The notes beneath the pieces were generated by a model. It ran no database searches and was not told where the DNA came from. It saw only the letters and a program-made list of their open reading frames with translations. This document shows positions 7,660 to 16,551 of a stretch of 64,000 nt of DNA, one piece after another (within the stretch, counting starts at the first letter, position 1; each line of letters starts with the position of its first letter). The position numbers and the translations under genes are program-made. Origin of the DNA: an uncultured Prevotellaceae bacterium (GTDB taxonomy: Bacteria > Bacteroidota > Bacteroidia > Bacteroidales > Bacteroidaceae); assembly GCA_900315565.1 (NCBI GenBank), contig OMZS01000005.1, forward strand, positions 1 to 64,000, written 5' to 3'.

Positions 7660-8409
7660 ATGAAAACCATCGTGATTGCTGCCGGCTACGCCACTCGTCT
7701 TTATCCGCTGACGGAGAACTTTCCGAAGCCGTTGCTGAAAATCGGTGATAGGACCATTCTCGACCGTCTGTTAGACGATATCGACGGCATAGAAGACATC
7801 GATGAGCACATCGTGGTCACCAACCATAAGTTCGCGCACCACTTCGACGAGTGGGCAGCTGAGCGTGAGGGCAAGCCCATTCGCATCATCGACGACGGTA
7901 CGGAAACCAACGATACCCGTCTTGGAGCCGTTCGCGACCTGCTTTTGGCCCTGACGGGTCATCCCGATGGCCAATCGCCGGCACTCATCAACGATGATAT
8001 TCTGGTGATAGCCGCCGACAATATCCTGGAATTCTCGTTCCAGGGCTTTGTTGATTACTTCAAGCAAAAGCAGACATCGGTTATTATGTGTCATCACGAG
8101 CCGGAGCTGCGGCGGTTGCAGCGTACGGGTGTGATTGCCGTTGACGACCAGATGCGCGTTCTTGAGATGCAGGAGAAACCCGAGCATCCCGTCAGCCATT
8201 GGGCAGTTCCACCTTTTTATATATATAAGCACACAGATCTTCCCCTCATCCTCGATTGCCTCAGCCACGGCTGCGGCTTCGACGCGCCGGGAAACCTTGC
8301 CCATTACCTCGTAGGGTGTACCACCCTCCATGCGTGGCCCATGCCCGCCGGCCGCTTCGACATCGGCTCCCTCGACTCCCTGGAGGAAGCCCGTGCAAAG
8401 TTCGGCTGA
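7660..8409 (+). CDS. Sugar-phosphate nucleotidyltransferase
   Basis: A 249-residue single-domain nucleotidyltransferase. It opens with MKTIVIAAGYATRLYPLTEN, a variant of the LAGGxGTRLxPLT nucleotide-binding loop (AAGYATRLYPLT), followed by FPKPLLKIGDRTILD. The metal-binding aspartate is in LVIAADNIL near residue 113, and EMQEKPEHP and DIGSLDSLEEA complete the fold. Likely reaction: NTP plus sugar-1-phosphate to NDP-sugar plus pyrophosphate. It lies 51 bp after the GHMP kinase, across the heptamer array, and is probably in the same transcript, so the kinase product is the natural substrate. Nucleotide and sugar specificity cannot be read from sequence. Confidence 0.85.
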   Translation: MKTIVIAAGYATRLYPLTENFPKPLLKIGDRTILDRLLDDIDGIEDIDEHIVVTNHKFAHHFDEWAAEREGKPIRIIDDGTETNDTRLGAVRDLLLALTGHPDGQSPALINDDILVIAADNILEFSFQGFVDYFKQKQTSVIMCHHEPELRRLQRTGVIAVDDQMRVLEMQEKPEHPVSHWAVPPFYIYKHTDLPLILDCLSHGCGFDAPGNLAHYLVGCTTLHAWPMPAGRFDIGSLDSLEEARAKFG

Positions 8410-8458
8410 AGTGCCTCACACTGAGTAGCTTTTTCTCTCACCCCGAGGCTTTTGTTTA

Positions 8459-9091
8459 TTCTCACGCAGAGGCGCGGAGTTTTTTTGAGTAAAGGAGGAA
8501 ATGTGAGTTAGGGAGTAGAGGTTAAGAGCTAAGAGAGAGATAAGAGTAAAAAGAGGGATATGAGAGTAAGAAAGAGCAAGAGAGTAGGAGAGAGGAGATG
8601 ATTGACGAGGATTACACTTACAGATTGCTCTCTTGTGCTTACGAAGTCCATTCTGCTTTAGGACCAGGATTGCTGGAAAGTGTTTACGAGAAGGCGTTGG
8701 GTTATGAGTTGGAACAGAACGGTTTCAGAGTTCAGCATCAGATACCAGTAAAAATAAAATACAAAGACAAGGAGTTTGACAATGACTCGAAGTTGGACAT
8801 CATGGTGGATGATCAAGTTATCATTGAGTTGAAATCCGTTAAGGAAATCCTTCCTGTTCACCAGATGCAACTGCTCACTTACTTGCGGCTCACCAATACG
8901 CAATTAGGATATATTATCAATTTTAATGTTGATCAGTTGAAAAACGGGATTCAAAGGATAGTAAATAATTTCAGATATTAATTTCTTGACAGTTCTCCTT
9001 TCCTCAAAAAATCTCCTTATCTCAAAATAAACTCCAAGTCTCCAAAACCTTCTCTTTATCCTCAGAAAACCTCTGCGCCTCTGCGTGAGAA
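8459..9091. repeat. 21-bp inverted repeats flanking the GxxExxY gene
   Basis: The left arm at 8459-8479 contains TCTCACGCAGAGGCGCGGAG. The right arm at 9071-9091 is its reverse complement with one mismatch in 21. They bracket a 590-bp segment holding only the GxxExxY gene. The GCGCGGAG core also occurs in the palindrome at 5713-5985. Confidence 0.75.
8598..8981 (+). CDS. GxxExxY protein (PD-(D/E)XK nuclease-like)
   Basis: A 127-residue protein with the diagnostic segment ALGPGLLESVYEKALGYEL near residue 20 (GxxExxY) and the core DIMVDDQVIIELKSVKEI, a PD-(D/E)XK nuclease-like arrangement with Asp and Glu-x-Lys. The family is very common in Bacteroidetes and is annotated only by this motif; no reaction is established to my knowledge. 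The gene is isolated in a 760-bp stretch between two polysaccharide-precursor genes and is bracketed by 21-bp inverted repeats, suggesting a small transposed cassette. An AGGAGAGAGGAG run precedes the ATG at 8598. Confidence 0.85.
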   Translation: MIDEDYTYRLLSCAYEVHSALGPGLLESVYEKALGYELEQNGFRVQHQIPVKIKYKDKEFDNDSKLDIMVDDQVIIELKSVKEILPVHQMQLLTYLRLTNTQLGYIINFNVDQLKNGIQRIVNNFRY

Positions 9092-9170
9092 ATCAATAAT
9101 TCTATTTGATACAACATTTCTGCGTGAAATAATTATTCTCTGAGTGAGAGAAAAATAAACTCTTAAGAAA

Positions 9171-10214
9171 TTGAAGATATTAGTTACAGGAGCCGCAGGC
9201 TTCATTGGGTCAAAGACCGCTGCCATGCTTGCCGCACGAGGCGACGAGGTGGTGGGCATTGATAACATCAACGACTATTACGATGTGCGGCTGAAGTACG
9301 GCAGACTGCGCTCGTGGGGCGGCATTGCCTTCGAGGGCAAGGAGATGCCCTACGGACAGGTGTATCTCAGCACAACGATGCCCAATTATAAGTTCATTCG
9401 CATGGATATTGCCAATAAGACGGCTGTGGATGCGTTGTTTGAGACCGAACGGTTCGACAAGGTGCTCAATCTGGCAGCTCAGGCAGGTGTGCGCTACAGC
9501 ATCACCAATCCCTACAGCTACTTGCAGAGCAACCTCGTGGGATTTCTCAACATCTTAGAGGCTTGTCGCCATTTCGGAGTGAAACATCTCGTATATGCCT
9601 CTTCGAGCAGCGTCTATGGACTGAACGCTGAGGTGCCCTATAGCGAGGATCACAAGGTGGACTCGCCCGTCAGTTTGTATGCGGCAACCAAGAAGAGCAA
9701 CGAGCTGATGGCACATGCCTACAGCAAACTCTATGGTTTTGCCACCACGGGTCTGCGCTACTTCACCGTTTATGGCCCCTGGGGCCGCCCCGACATGTCG
9801 CCCATGCTCTTCGCCGGCGCCATCGCGCGTGGAGAGGCCATCAAGGTGTTCAACCACGGTGACATGATTCGCGACTTCACCTTCATCGACGATATTGCCG
9901 AGGGCACCATCCATGCCATCGACCACCAACCCGTGGCCGAGGAGTGCAAGAATGGCGTTCCTTATAAAGTCTATAACATTGGTTGCAGCAACCCGGTGAA
10001 ACTCATGGACTTTATCTCTGAGATTGAGCAGGCTTACGGCGAAGAAGCCAAGAAGAAATTCCTGCCCATGCAGCCTGGCGATGTTTATCAGACCAATGCT
10101 GACACCCGCCATCTGGAGGAAGACTGTGGCTACAAGCCCCACTGGTCGCTCCACAACGGCATTCAGGAGTTTATGAAGTGGTACAAGAGCGACGAGAACC
10201 CCCTCAAAAGCTAA
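9171..10214 (+). CDS. UDP-glucuronate 4-epimerase-like NAD-dependent epimerase
   Basis: A 347-residue extended SDR of the CapI/WbnF/GAE branch, predicted to interconvert UDP-glucuronate and UDP-galacturonate. Features seen: NAD-binding TGAAGFIGSKTAAML at the N terminus, IDNINDYYDVRLKYGRL (typical of this branch), catalytic YASSSSVYG and SLYAATKKSNELMAHAY (YxxxK), and RYFTVYGPWGRPDM. The frame has no upstream ATG after a stop, so it appears to start with TTG at 9171. The next gene is UDP-glucose dehydrogenase, which makes its substrate. Other 4-epimerases of the same fold are possible, but the NDYYD motif favours a uronate. Confidence 0.88.
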   Translation: MKILVTGAAGFIGSKTAAMLAARGDEVVGIDNINDYYDVRLKYGRLRSWGGIAFEGKEMPYGQVYLSTTMPNYKFIRMDIANKTAVDALFETERFDKVLNLAAQAGVRYSITNPYSYLQSNLVGFLNILEACRHFGVKHLVYASSSSVYGLNAEVPYSEDHKVDSPVSLYAATKKSNELMAHAYSKLYGFATTGLRYFTVYGPWGRPDMSPMLFAGAIARGEAIKVFNHGDMIRDFTFIDDIAEGTIHAIDHQPVAEECKNGVPYKVYNIGCSNPVKLMDFISEIEQAYGEEAKKKFLPMQPGDVYQTNADTRHLEEDCGYKPHWSLHNGIQEFMKWYKSDENPLKS

Positions 10215-10264
10215 CCACCCCCCTAACACCCCATCACCCATCACCTAACACCTAACACCCAACA

Positions 10265-11566
10265 ATGAAAATAGCAGTAGCAGGAACAGGTTACGTAGGT
10301 CTTTCTATCGCAACCCTGTTGGCACAACATAATGAAGTAACTGCCGTTGATGTGATTCCCGAAAAGGTGGAACTCATCAACCAGCGCAAATCACCTATTC
10401 AGGACGAGTATATCGAGAAATACCTGGCAGAGAAAGAGTTGAACCTCAAAGCCACGCTCGACGGGGCAGCTGCTTACAAGGACGCTGACTTCGTGGTGAT
10501 TGCCGCCCCGACGAACTACGACCCGATCAGGAATTTCTTCGACACCCATCATATTGAGGATGTCATCGACCTGGTGCTTTCGGTCAACCCGTCAGCAGTG
10601 ATGGTCATCAAGAGTACCATTCCTGTGGGTTATTGTCGCTCGCTCTATGTGCGTTATTCCCAGAAAGGTGTGCAGCAGTTCAATTTGCTGTTCTCGCCAG
10701 AGTTTCTCCGCGAGAGCAAAGCCTTGTACGACAACCTCTATCCCTCGCGCATCATTGTGGGCTATCCTAAGCTGATTTCGCAGTACCCCGAAGAAAACGA
10801 AGCCATCCGTAAGGTGGCTGATGTCAATAAGTTGCAGCAGGCGGCAGAGACTTTTGCTTCGCTTTTGCAGCAGGGGGCCATCAAGCAGGACATTCCCACC
10901 CTGTTCATGGGCATGAAAGAAGCCGAGGCCGTGAAACTCTTCGCCAATACCTATCTGGCCCTACGTGTTAGCTACTTCAACGAGCTGGACACCTATGCCG
11001 AGGTGAAGGGCCTCGACTCACAGGCCATCATCCAGGGCATCGGTCTTGACCCCCGCATCGGTACCCACTACAACAACCCGTCGTTCGGCTATGGCGGCTA
11101 CTGCCTGCCCAAGGACACCAAGCAGCTCCTTGCCAACTACGAGCATGTGCCCCAGCAGATGATGAGCGCCATTGTGGAGAGCAACCGCACCCGTAAGGAC
11201 TTCATTGCCGACCAGGTGCTGAAGAAGGCCGGATATTACGACTATACCACCGGCAGCCGTTACAACCTGGCAACAGAGAAGAACGTCACCATCGGCGTGT
11301 TCCGCCTTACCATGAAGTCTAACTCCGACAATTTCCGTCAGAGCAGCATCCAGGGCGTCATGAAGCGCGTCAAGGCTAAGGGAGCTACCGTGATTATCTA
11401 CGAGCCCACGCTTCCCGACGGCAGCACCTTCTTCGGCAGCCGTGTGGTGAACGACATCAACCAGTTCAAGGCGCTGAGCGATGCCATCATCGCCAACCGC
11501 TACGACTCCGTCCTCGATGACGTGGAGGACAAAGTCTATACCCGCGACCTCTTCCGTCGCGACTAA
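10265..11566 (+). CDS. UDP-glucose 6-dehydrogenase
   Basis: A 433-residue UDP-sugar dehydrogenase that oxidises UDP-glucose to UDP-glucuronate in two NAD-dependent steps. It has the N-terminal Rossmann loop [20 protein letters not shown], the substrate region KSTIPVGYC and [20 protein letters not shown], an invariant Lys/Asn region [20 protein letters not shown], and the catalytic-cysteine segment [15 protein letters not shown] near residue 280. The C-terminal domain is present ([16 protein letters not shown]). It starts 50 bp after the epimerase gene, and the pair gives UDP-GlcA and UDP-GalA for the polysaccharide. Confidence 0.93.
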   Translation: MKIAVAGTGYVGLSIATLLAQHNEVTAVDVIPEKVELINQRKSPIQDEYIEKYLAEKELNLKATLDGAAAYKDADFVVIAAPTNYDPIRNFFDTHHIEDVIDLVLSVNPSAVMVIKSTIPVGYCRSLYVRYSQKGVQQFNLLFSPEFLRESKALYDNLYPSRIIVGYPKLISQYPEENEAIRKVADVNKLQQAAETFASLLQQGAIKQDIPTLFMGMKEAEAVKLFANTYLALRVSYFNELDTYAEVKGLDSQAIIQGIGLDPRIGTHYNNPSFGYGGYCLPKDTKQLLANYEHVPQQMMSAIVESNRTRKDFIADQVLKKAGYYDYTTGSRYNLATEKNVTIGVFRLTMKSNSDNFRQSSIQGVMKRVKAKGATVIIYEPTLPDGSTFFGSRVVNDINQFKALSDAIIANRYDSVLDDVEDKVYTRDLFRRD

Positions 11567-11607
11567 TATTTGTAATTATAGATGAAATCACTTGGTAAAG
11601 TTATAAT

Positions 11608-11850
11608 ATGGATATAAGTACTTCAAAAGGGTCACGAGTAGTGAGTGAAATTTCGCCTGTTGATGCACTTTGGGCACTTATACAGTGTCAATCGAAGTCT
11701 GTCCGAAAAGCATTGATAAAACGTATTCTTTCTGACGATCAAAAAGTTGAGGCTCAAAAAGAAATTGTGAAAGAGAGTCTCTCAAAGGCATTTGATGAGT
11801 TTAGTCACGGAGAGATTAAGCATAATGCGCGAGATCTTTTCTCCTTATAA
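11608..11850 (+). CDS. Putative antitoxin of a RelE/ParE-type pair (copy 1)
   Basis: An 80-residue protein with no recognised DNA-binding fold. It shares ISPVDALWALIQCQSKSVRK plus a C-terminal NARDLF with the 126-residue protein at 17743 (ISPLDALWSIYQSQSKRVRK, NADDFL). Both are followed immediately by a RelE/ParE-like gene, so I infer an antitoxin role from position and paralogy. The conserved C-terminal segment may wrap the toxin. It lies 41 bp after UDP-glucose dehydrogenase and 11 bp before its partner. Confidence 0.65.
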   Translation: MDISTSKGSRVVSEISPVDALWALIQCQSKSVRKALIKRILSDDQKVEAQKEIVKESLSKAFDEFSHGEIKHNARDLFSL

Positions 11851-11861
11851 TTGCATTTGAA

Positions 11862-12209
11862 GTGGCAGTCTTATTTGATTATCTTCCAGAATTTGAGCGT
11901 CGTGCCAAGGATTTGGCAAAGAAGTATAAATCGTTTGCTCAAGACTATTTGGTGCTACTCGATGAACTAGAGAATAATCCTTTTGGTGGACAATCTCTTG
12001 GAAATCATGTATATAAGTACCGAATGGCGATTTCTTCTAAAGGGAAGGGGAAAAGTGGTGGTGCCAGGGTTATTACCTATAATTTGCAAGAAAAAGGAAG
12101 TGGTGATATCCTTATCACATTAATGACAATTTATGATAAGAACGAGATAAGTAATGTTTCTGATGCATATTTAAAAAGTCTCGTTAAGTTGTTTGTTAAT
12201 CGTAAATAA
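11862..12209 (+). CDS. RelE/ParE-family toxin (copy 1)
   Basis: 115 residues, starting with GTG at 11862. The fold is suggested by EFERRAKDLAKKYKSFAQDY, the basic segment SSKGKGKSGGARVITYNL and the terminal strand ITLMTIYDKNEISNVSD, all typical of the Bacteroidetes RelE/ParE branch. RelE-like members cleave mRNA on the ribosome and ParE-like members inhibit gyrase; the sequence does not decide between them. Its paralogue at 18120 shares SLGN, SSKG, KSGG and RVIT. The pair sits between UDP-glucose dehydrogenase and UDP-galactopyranose mutase, where it could stabilise the surrounding locus. Confidence 0.8.
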   Translation: MAVLFDYLPEFERRAKDLAKKYKSFAQDYLVLLDELENNPFGGQSLGNHVYKYRMAISSKGKGKSGGARVITYNLQEKGSGDILITLMTIYDKNEISNVSDAYLKSLVKLFVNRK

Positions 12210-12214
12210 TCATC

Positions 12215-13384
12215 TTGAAGAACTTTGATTATCTGATTGTTGGCTCTGGCCTTTTCGGAGCAACCTTTGCTTACAAGGCACATCAGGCAGGCAAAAAATG
12301 CTTAGTGATAGACAAACGGTCTCATTTGGGAGGCAATGTCTATTGCGAGAACATAGAGGGCATTAACGTTCATAAGTACGGTGCTCATATTTTCCACACT
12401 TCCAATAAAGAAGTGTGGGATTTTGTCAACTCATTAGTGGAGTTCAACCGCTATACCAATTCACCCGTAGCAAATTACAAAGGCAAACTCTATAATCTGC
12501 CTTTTAACATGAATACCTTCTACCAGATGTGGGGCGTAACCACACCTGCTGAGGCTCAGGCAAAGATTGAGGAGCAGAAAGCCGAAGCTGTGGCTAAAAT
12601 GAAGGCTGAAGGAGTTGATGAACCCCGTAATTTGGAGGAGCAGGCCCAGCTGCTCATTGGCAAAGATATTTACGAGAAACTGATAAAGGGCTATACCGAA
12701 AAGCAGTGGGGGCGCAAGTGTACCGAGCTACCAGCATTTATCATCAAGCGCTTGCCCGTTCGGTTGGTATTCGATAACAACTATTTCAACGATAAGTATC
12801 AAGGTATTCCTGTAGGTGGTTATAACAAACTCATTAATGCTTTGCTCGATGGCTCAGAAGCCATGACCGATGTGGATTTCTTTGATTGTGGACGTGAGTT
12901 TGACGAAAGCGAGAGCTTGTGGAAAGTTCAAGGTCCAAAGGTCAGTGTTCAATGTTCAAAGATCGTTTTCACCGGCCAACTTGACGAATACTTTGATTAC
13001 CGTTTTGGAAAGCTCGATTTTCGGACTGTTCGTTTTGAGACCGAGACCTTCGACATGTCAAACTATCAGGGCAATGCCGTCGTCAACTATACAGAGGCCG
13101 AAGTGCCCTATACACGTGTCATTGAGCACAAACATTTCGAGATGTTCGGCCCCGCGGTAGATGCATGTCCCAAGACGGTTGTCAGCAGGGAATACAGCAC
13201 GGAGTGGACCGAAGGAATGGAACCGTTCTATCCCGTCAACGACGACCGCAACAACCAGCTTGCCGACCAATACCGCGCTTTAGCAAGCCAAGAAAAGAAC
13301 GTCATCTTTGGAGGCCGCTTGGCAGAATACAAATACTACGACATGGCACCTGTTGTTGAGAAGGTGCTCGGTCTGGAAGTGTAA
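12215..13384 (+). CDS. glf: UDP-galactopyranose mutase
   Basis: FAD-dependent mutase (389 residues) converting UDP-galactopyranose to UDP-galactofuranose. The N terminus carries the dinucleotide loop YLIVGSGLFGATFAYKAHQA, then KRSHLGGNVYCE and YGAHIFHTSNKEVW; YTEKQWGRKCTELP is the substrate-binding region, and TGQLDEYFDYRFGKLDFRT and GRLAEYKYYDMAPVVEKVL close the protein. It starts with TTG at 12215, six bases after the toxin stop codon. Around residues 235-250 the protein reads WKVQGPKVSVQCSKIVF, where the DNA (12920-12962) has the GTTCAAGGTCCAAAGG...GTTCAATG form of an intergenic repeat; it looks like a short in-frame insertion in a surface loop. The enzyme implies galactofuranose in the polysaccharide. 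Confidence 0.95.
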   Translation: MKNFDYLIVGSGLFGATFAYKAHQAGKKCLVIDKRSHLGGNVYCENIEGINVHKYGAHIFHTSNKEVWDFVNSLVEFNRYTNSPVANYKGKLYNLPFNMNTFYQMWGVTTPAEAQAKIEEQKAEAVAKMKAEGVDEPRNLEEQAQLLIGKDIYEKLIKGYTEKQWGRKCTELPAFIIKRLPVRLVFDNNYFNDKYQGIPVGGYNKLINALLDGSEAMTDVDFFDCGREFDESESLWKVQGPKVSVQCSKIVFTGQLDEYFDYRFGKLDFRTVRFETETFDMSNYQGNAVVNYTEAEVPYTRVIEHKHFEMFGPAVDACPKTVVSREYSTEWTEGMEPFYPVNDDRNNQLADQYRALASQEKNVIFGGRLAEYKYYDMAPVVEKVLGLEV

Positions 13385-13399
13385 AAGCACTCATATTCG

Positions 13400-14944
13400 A
13401 TGAAATACCCTATTGGCATACAGAATTTTGAAAGATTACGCCGTGAAGGCTATACCTATGTCGATAAGACGGCGTTGGTTCATAAACTTGTGTCGGAGGG
13501 CAGCTATTATTTCCTTTCCCGTCCCCGCAGGTTTGGCAAATCATTGCTGCTATCAACTTTTGAGGCCTATTTTCAGGGCAAGAAGGAACTGTTCGAAGGA
13601 CTGGCCATAGCTGAGACGGAAACGGAGTGGACCAAGTATCCCGTCTTGCATCTGGATTTGAATACAGAGAAGTACGAGACAAAACAGTCGTTAGACAATA
13701 TCCTTGACAGCAACCTTAAAGACTGGGAGACTATCTATCAGCCTGAAATACATGGCGAAACTCTTTCTGACCGTTTTATGCGCGTTATCCGCCAGGCTTG
13801 TCAGCAGACTGGCCGTCAGGTGGTCATTCTTGTTGACGAATACGACAAGCCGCTGCTTCAGGCCATTGGCAATGAGCCGTTGCAAAATGAATACCGTAGT
13901 ACGTTGAAAGCCTTTTATGGGGCGTTGAAGTCGTGCGACCGCTATATCCGTTTCGCATTCCTCACAGGTGTGACAAAGTTTGGCAAGGTGAGCGTGTTCA
14001 GCGACTTGAACAACCTGACCGACCTTTCGTTGGACAAGCGCTACTCAACCATTTGCGGCATTACCGAGCAAGAACTTCACGACTACTTTGATGAAAGTGT
14101 CCTCGCTTTGGCCTGTGAAAATGGTATAGAAAAAGAAGCGTGCTATGAGCGGTTGAAGTTCGATTATGATGGCTATCATTTTTCGATAGGAAGTGCAGGC
14201 GTTTACAATCCTTTCAGTCTTTTGAACACGTTGTCGTCAAGGCAATTCAAGGACTATTGGTTTGAGACCGGCACCCCTTCTTTTCTGGTTTATCAGTTGA
14301 AGAAGTCCGACTACCAGCTCGACTATCTGACGGAGGAAGAGCTGACTGCCGACACCCTGAACAGCATCGACGTGATGGATGACAATCCGCTGCCATTGCT
14401 TTATCAGAGCGGTTATCTCACGTTGAAAGATTACGACCCCAAATACAGGACCTACCGGCTGGAGTTTCCCAATCGTGAGGTGCGCGAGGGGTTTATCAAG
14501 TATCTTGTTCCGTACTATACGCCGAAGCACCGCGACAAATCGAGCTATTTCATCCGTAACTTTGTCAAGGAAATGGAAAGTGGTGATGCAGAAGGCTTTA
14601 TGCGACGTTTGGATTCGTTTTTCTCAAAGGGAGACTATCAACTCATGGGCGACAAGGAAGTCTATTTCCACAACGCCATCTATGTGTTCTTTACCCTTCT
14701 CGGTTTCTATGTCGAGGTGGAGCGTCACACCACCGATGGCCGTATGGACATCCTTGCACAGACACCCGACTTCATCTATATCTTCGAACTGAAAATCAAC
14801 CAAAGCGCAGAAGCGGCCCTGCAACAGATAGAGAGTAAAGGCTATGCCAAACCCTTTGCTGCTGATCCGCGCCATCTTTTCAGAATTGGTGTGAACTTCT
14901 CAACAGAAACTCGCACCATCGACGATTGGAAAGTCAATAGCTAG
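13400..14944 (+). CDS. AAA-ATPase-like protein with C-terminal PD-(D/E)XK nuclease domain
   Basis: A 514-residue protein of the family with an N-terminal AAA-ATPase-like domain and a C-terminal PDDEXK_9-type domain. It opens with the family start KYPIGIQNFERLRREGYTYV; Walker A is SRPRRFGKSLLLS near residue 40 and Walker B is VVILVDEYDKPLL near residue 145. The nuclease-like end contains GRMDILAQTPDFIYIFELK (Asp then Glu-x-Lys) near residue 450. The family is multicopy in Prevotella and Bacteroides and has no established function; a link to mobile DNA or defence is often supposed. It starts 16 bp after glf, so it may be read through from that operon. Confidence 0.85.
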   Translation: MKYPIGIQNFERLRREGYTYVDKTALVHKLVSEGSYYFLSRPRRFGKSLLLSTFEAYFQGKKELFEGLAIAETETEWTKYPVLHLDLNTEKYETKQSLDNILDSNLKDWETIYQPEIHGETLSDRFMRVIRQACQQTGRQVVILVDEYDKPLLQAIGNEPLQNEYRSTLKAFYGALKSCDRYIRFAFLTGVTKFGKVSVFSDLNNLTDLSLDKRYSTICGITEQELHDYFDESVLALACENGIEKEACYERLKFDYDGYHFSIGSAGVYNPFSLLNTLSSRQFKDYWFETGTPSFLVYQLKKSDYQLDYLTEEELTADTLNSIDVMDDNPLPLLYQSGYLTLKDYDPKYRTYRLEFPNREVREGFIKYLVPYYTPKHRDKSSYFIRNFVKEMESGDAEGFMRRLDSFFSKGDYQLMGDKEVYFHNAIYVFFTLLGFYVEVERHTTDGRMDILAQTPDFIYIFELKINQSAEAALQQIESKGYAKPFAADPRHLFRIGVNFSTETRTIDDWKVNS

Positions 14945-15049
14945 TAAGAAAGAATCTGTCGATAGATCTGCGAAATCGGCATCATCTGCGAAATCTGCGG
15001 TTCGAATAACTATTAACTCTAAACTCCTAATACCTAACTCCTAACTCGC

Positions 15050-15973
15050 ATGCGCTCCTTCCTCTTAACGCTCTTTGCTTTGTTTTCTGCAAGTTTAGGA
15101 GCGTTTGGCCATAGCGGCCTCAACGGTAGCTTGGAGATAATGGGAAATGCTACCGACTCTATAGGAGTTAATGAAAAGAAAACCATCCTTCTGGATTTCG
15201 ACACACTGACCTACGACAACATCAGGGTAGAGAAAGCATTTAAGATGCCCCGTCGGGAGACAGCCTTCCAAGGCATGGCCGTGTTTGGCGACTACATGTT
15301 CCAGTGCCATCATTCCAACAACTTTGTTGATGTCTATGACTTGCGCGATAACACTTTTGCTTTCTCTATTGAGCAAGAAGGAGTACAGGAAGTCCATTGC
15401 AACAATGCAGATTTCGGAACAGAGTATTTCGACAAGAACGACCCATTCCCCCTCCTCTATTTAGAACACAGAGGCAATAAACACAAAACTTCGGTATATA
15501 GAATCTTGAAAACCGACACCGCCTTTACGGCCCAGAGAGTGCAGACATTCAACTTCACACCCTGCACTTGGAGCATCTCAAACAACGATTACGCGAACGG
15601 TCACCTCTACGTCACGCATGGCATGGGTAAAGGCAAGGGAAACATACTCACCCAAATACCAATACCTCCTGTTGGGGCCGGTGACATCACCATCGATTTG
15701 GAGTCGTCAGAAGTGTTGGCATCATTCGATGTCACAACCCCTAAGGTATCGCAGGACGGTACCATTCACAACAACAAACTCTTCCAACTGAAAGGCTACT
15801 CTGGCGAAGGCGAGATCAAAATCGTTGACCTGAAGCAGCAGCGCACCCTTTTCATTGCCCAGTTCGATCAAATCGGCATGCAGGGCGAGCCCGAGGGCAT
15901 TGCCTGGTACAACGACCACCTCGTAGTCTCCACCGTCGGCGGTCAAGTCTATAACGTCTATTTTGTGGAGTAA
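15050..15973 (+). CDS. Secreted propeller-like hypothetical protein
   Basis: A 307-residue protein with a clear signal peptide (MRSFLLTLFALFSASLGAFG). The mature part has repeated beta-rich blades with short aromatic motifs: FQGMAVFGDYMFQCHHSNNF, TPCTWSISNNDYANGHLYV, HNNKLFQLKGYSGEGEIKIV and EGIAWYNDHLVVSTVGGQVY, suggesting a beta-propeller. No catalytic residues are recognised. It is preceded by ~100 bp of repeat-like spacer and is probably transcribed alone. Its place between accessory genes gives no functional hint. Confidence 0.7.
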   Translation: MRSFLLTLFALFSASLGAFGHSGLNGSLEIMGNATDSIGVNEKKTILLDFDTLTYDNIRVEKAFKMPRRETAFQGMAVFGDYMFQCHHSNNFVDVYDLRDNTFAFSIEQEGVQEVHCNNADFGTEYFDKNDPFPLLYLEHRGNKHKTSVYRILKTDTAFTAQRVQTFNFTPCTWSISNNDYANGHLYVTHGMGKGKGNILTQIPIPPVGAGDITIDLESSEVLASFDVTTPKVSQDGTIHNNKLFQLKGYSGEGEIKIVDLKQQRTLFIAQFDQIGMQGEPEGIAWYNDHLVVSTVGGQVYNVYFVE

Positions 15974-16024
15974 CTTTTAGTACCCTGTTTCTTCGTCTGC
16001 TCTTTACTATCAGTTAACGTTTCT

Positions 16025-16303
16025 ATGACACAATCAAATTCAGGACTTATTGCTGACAATGGGTTTCCTTATCCGTCGGAAGAGGAGTTGCGCAATATTT
16101 TTGCTTCGTCTTGTGTTGAGGCCGTGGCCAGAAAACTTCACTTGTCCACAAGTGAGGCTTATAAACGTATGAAGCGTGCAGAATTGTTTCACGATCTTAT
16201 CTACCCCTGTTACGAAGCCCTTCATTCTCAGAGTCGCGAGGTTGTTACTGATGATATAGTTCATGCTCTCCAAATTCGTGAAGCAAAACGAGAGGAGGGA
16301 TGA
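16025..16303 (+). CDS. DUF3791-like small protein
   Basis: A 92-residue helical protein: SCVEAVARKLHLSTSEAYKR, then LFHDLIYPCYEALHSQSREV and DDIVHALQIREAK. This resembles the small helical DUF3791 partners found overlapping DUF3990 genes in Bacteroidetes and Firmicutes, often suspected to be antitoxins. It overlaps the next frame by 41 bp. With the next two genes it forms a three-gene block that I read as a degraded toxin-antitoxin-like module. The family assignment rests on motif memory, not a search. Confidence 0.55.
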   Translation: MTQSNSGLIADNGFPYPSEEELRNIFASSCVEAVARKLHLSTSEAYKRMKRAELFHDLIYPCYEALHSQSREVVTDDIVHALQIREAKREEG

Positions 16304-16547
16304 GTGGCTTCAGTTTATTGTGGCCAATCGCATGGGTGTTCTCGATGTTGCAAAATACGATGTTATTGAAGGTGGAGTAGCTAACGACCGGGTGATAGAT
16401 GTCGTCGAGGCATATATTGCTAACTTGATGCCGTTAGAAATGGCGTTACGCGAGTTGTCAAAACATCGGCCTAATAATCAGTTCTGTATTGCCAGTCAAA
16501 AAGTCATAGACGAGTGCTTGTCATTTGTTGAATCGTATCATCTGTAA
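16263..16547 (+). pseudogene. DUF3990 remnant, C-terminal half only
   Basis: 94 codons. From DEWLQFIVANRMGVLDVAKY to YDVIEGGVANDRVIDVVEAY and ALRELSKHRPNNQFCI it matches the C-terminal half of DUF3990 proteins, which I recall as ~150-170 residues long with an ADP-ribosyltransferase-like N-terminal half. Here that half is missing: the frame begins inside the preceding gene with a short unrelated lead (MLSKFVKQNERR). I infer a deletion fusing the upstream small gene to the middle of a DUF3990 gene. It could still encode a short protein. Confidence 0.5.
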
Positions 16548-16551
16548 GAAT

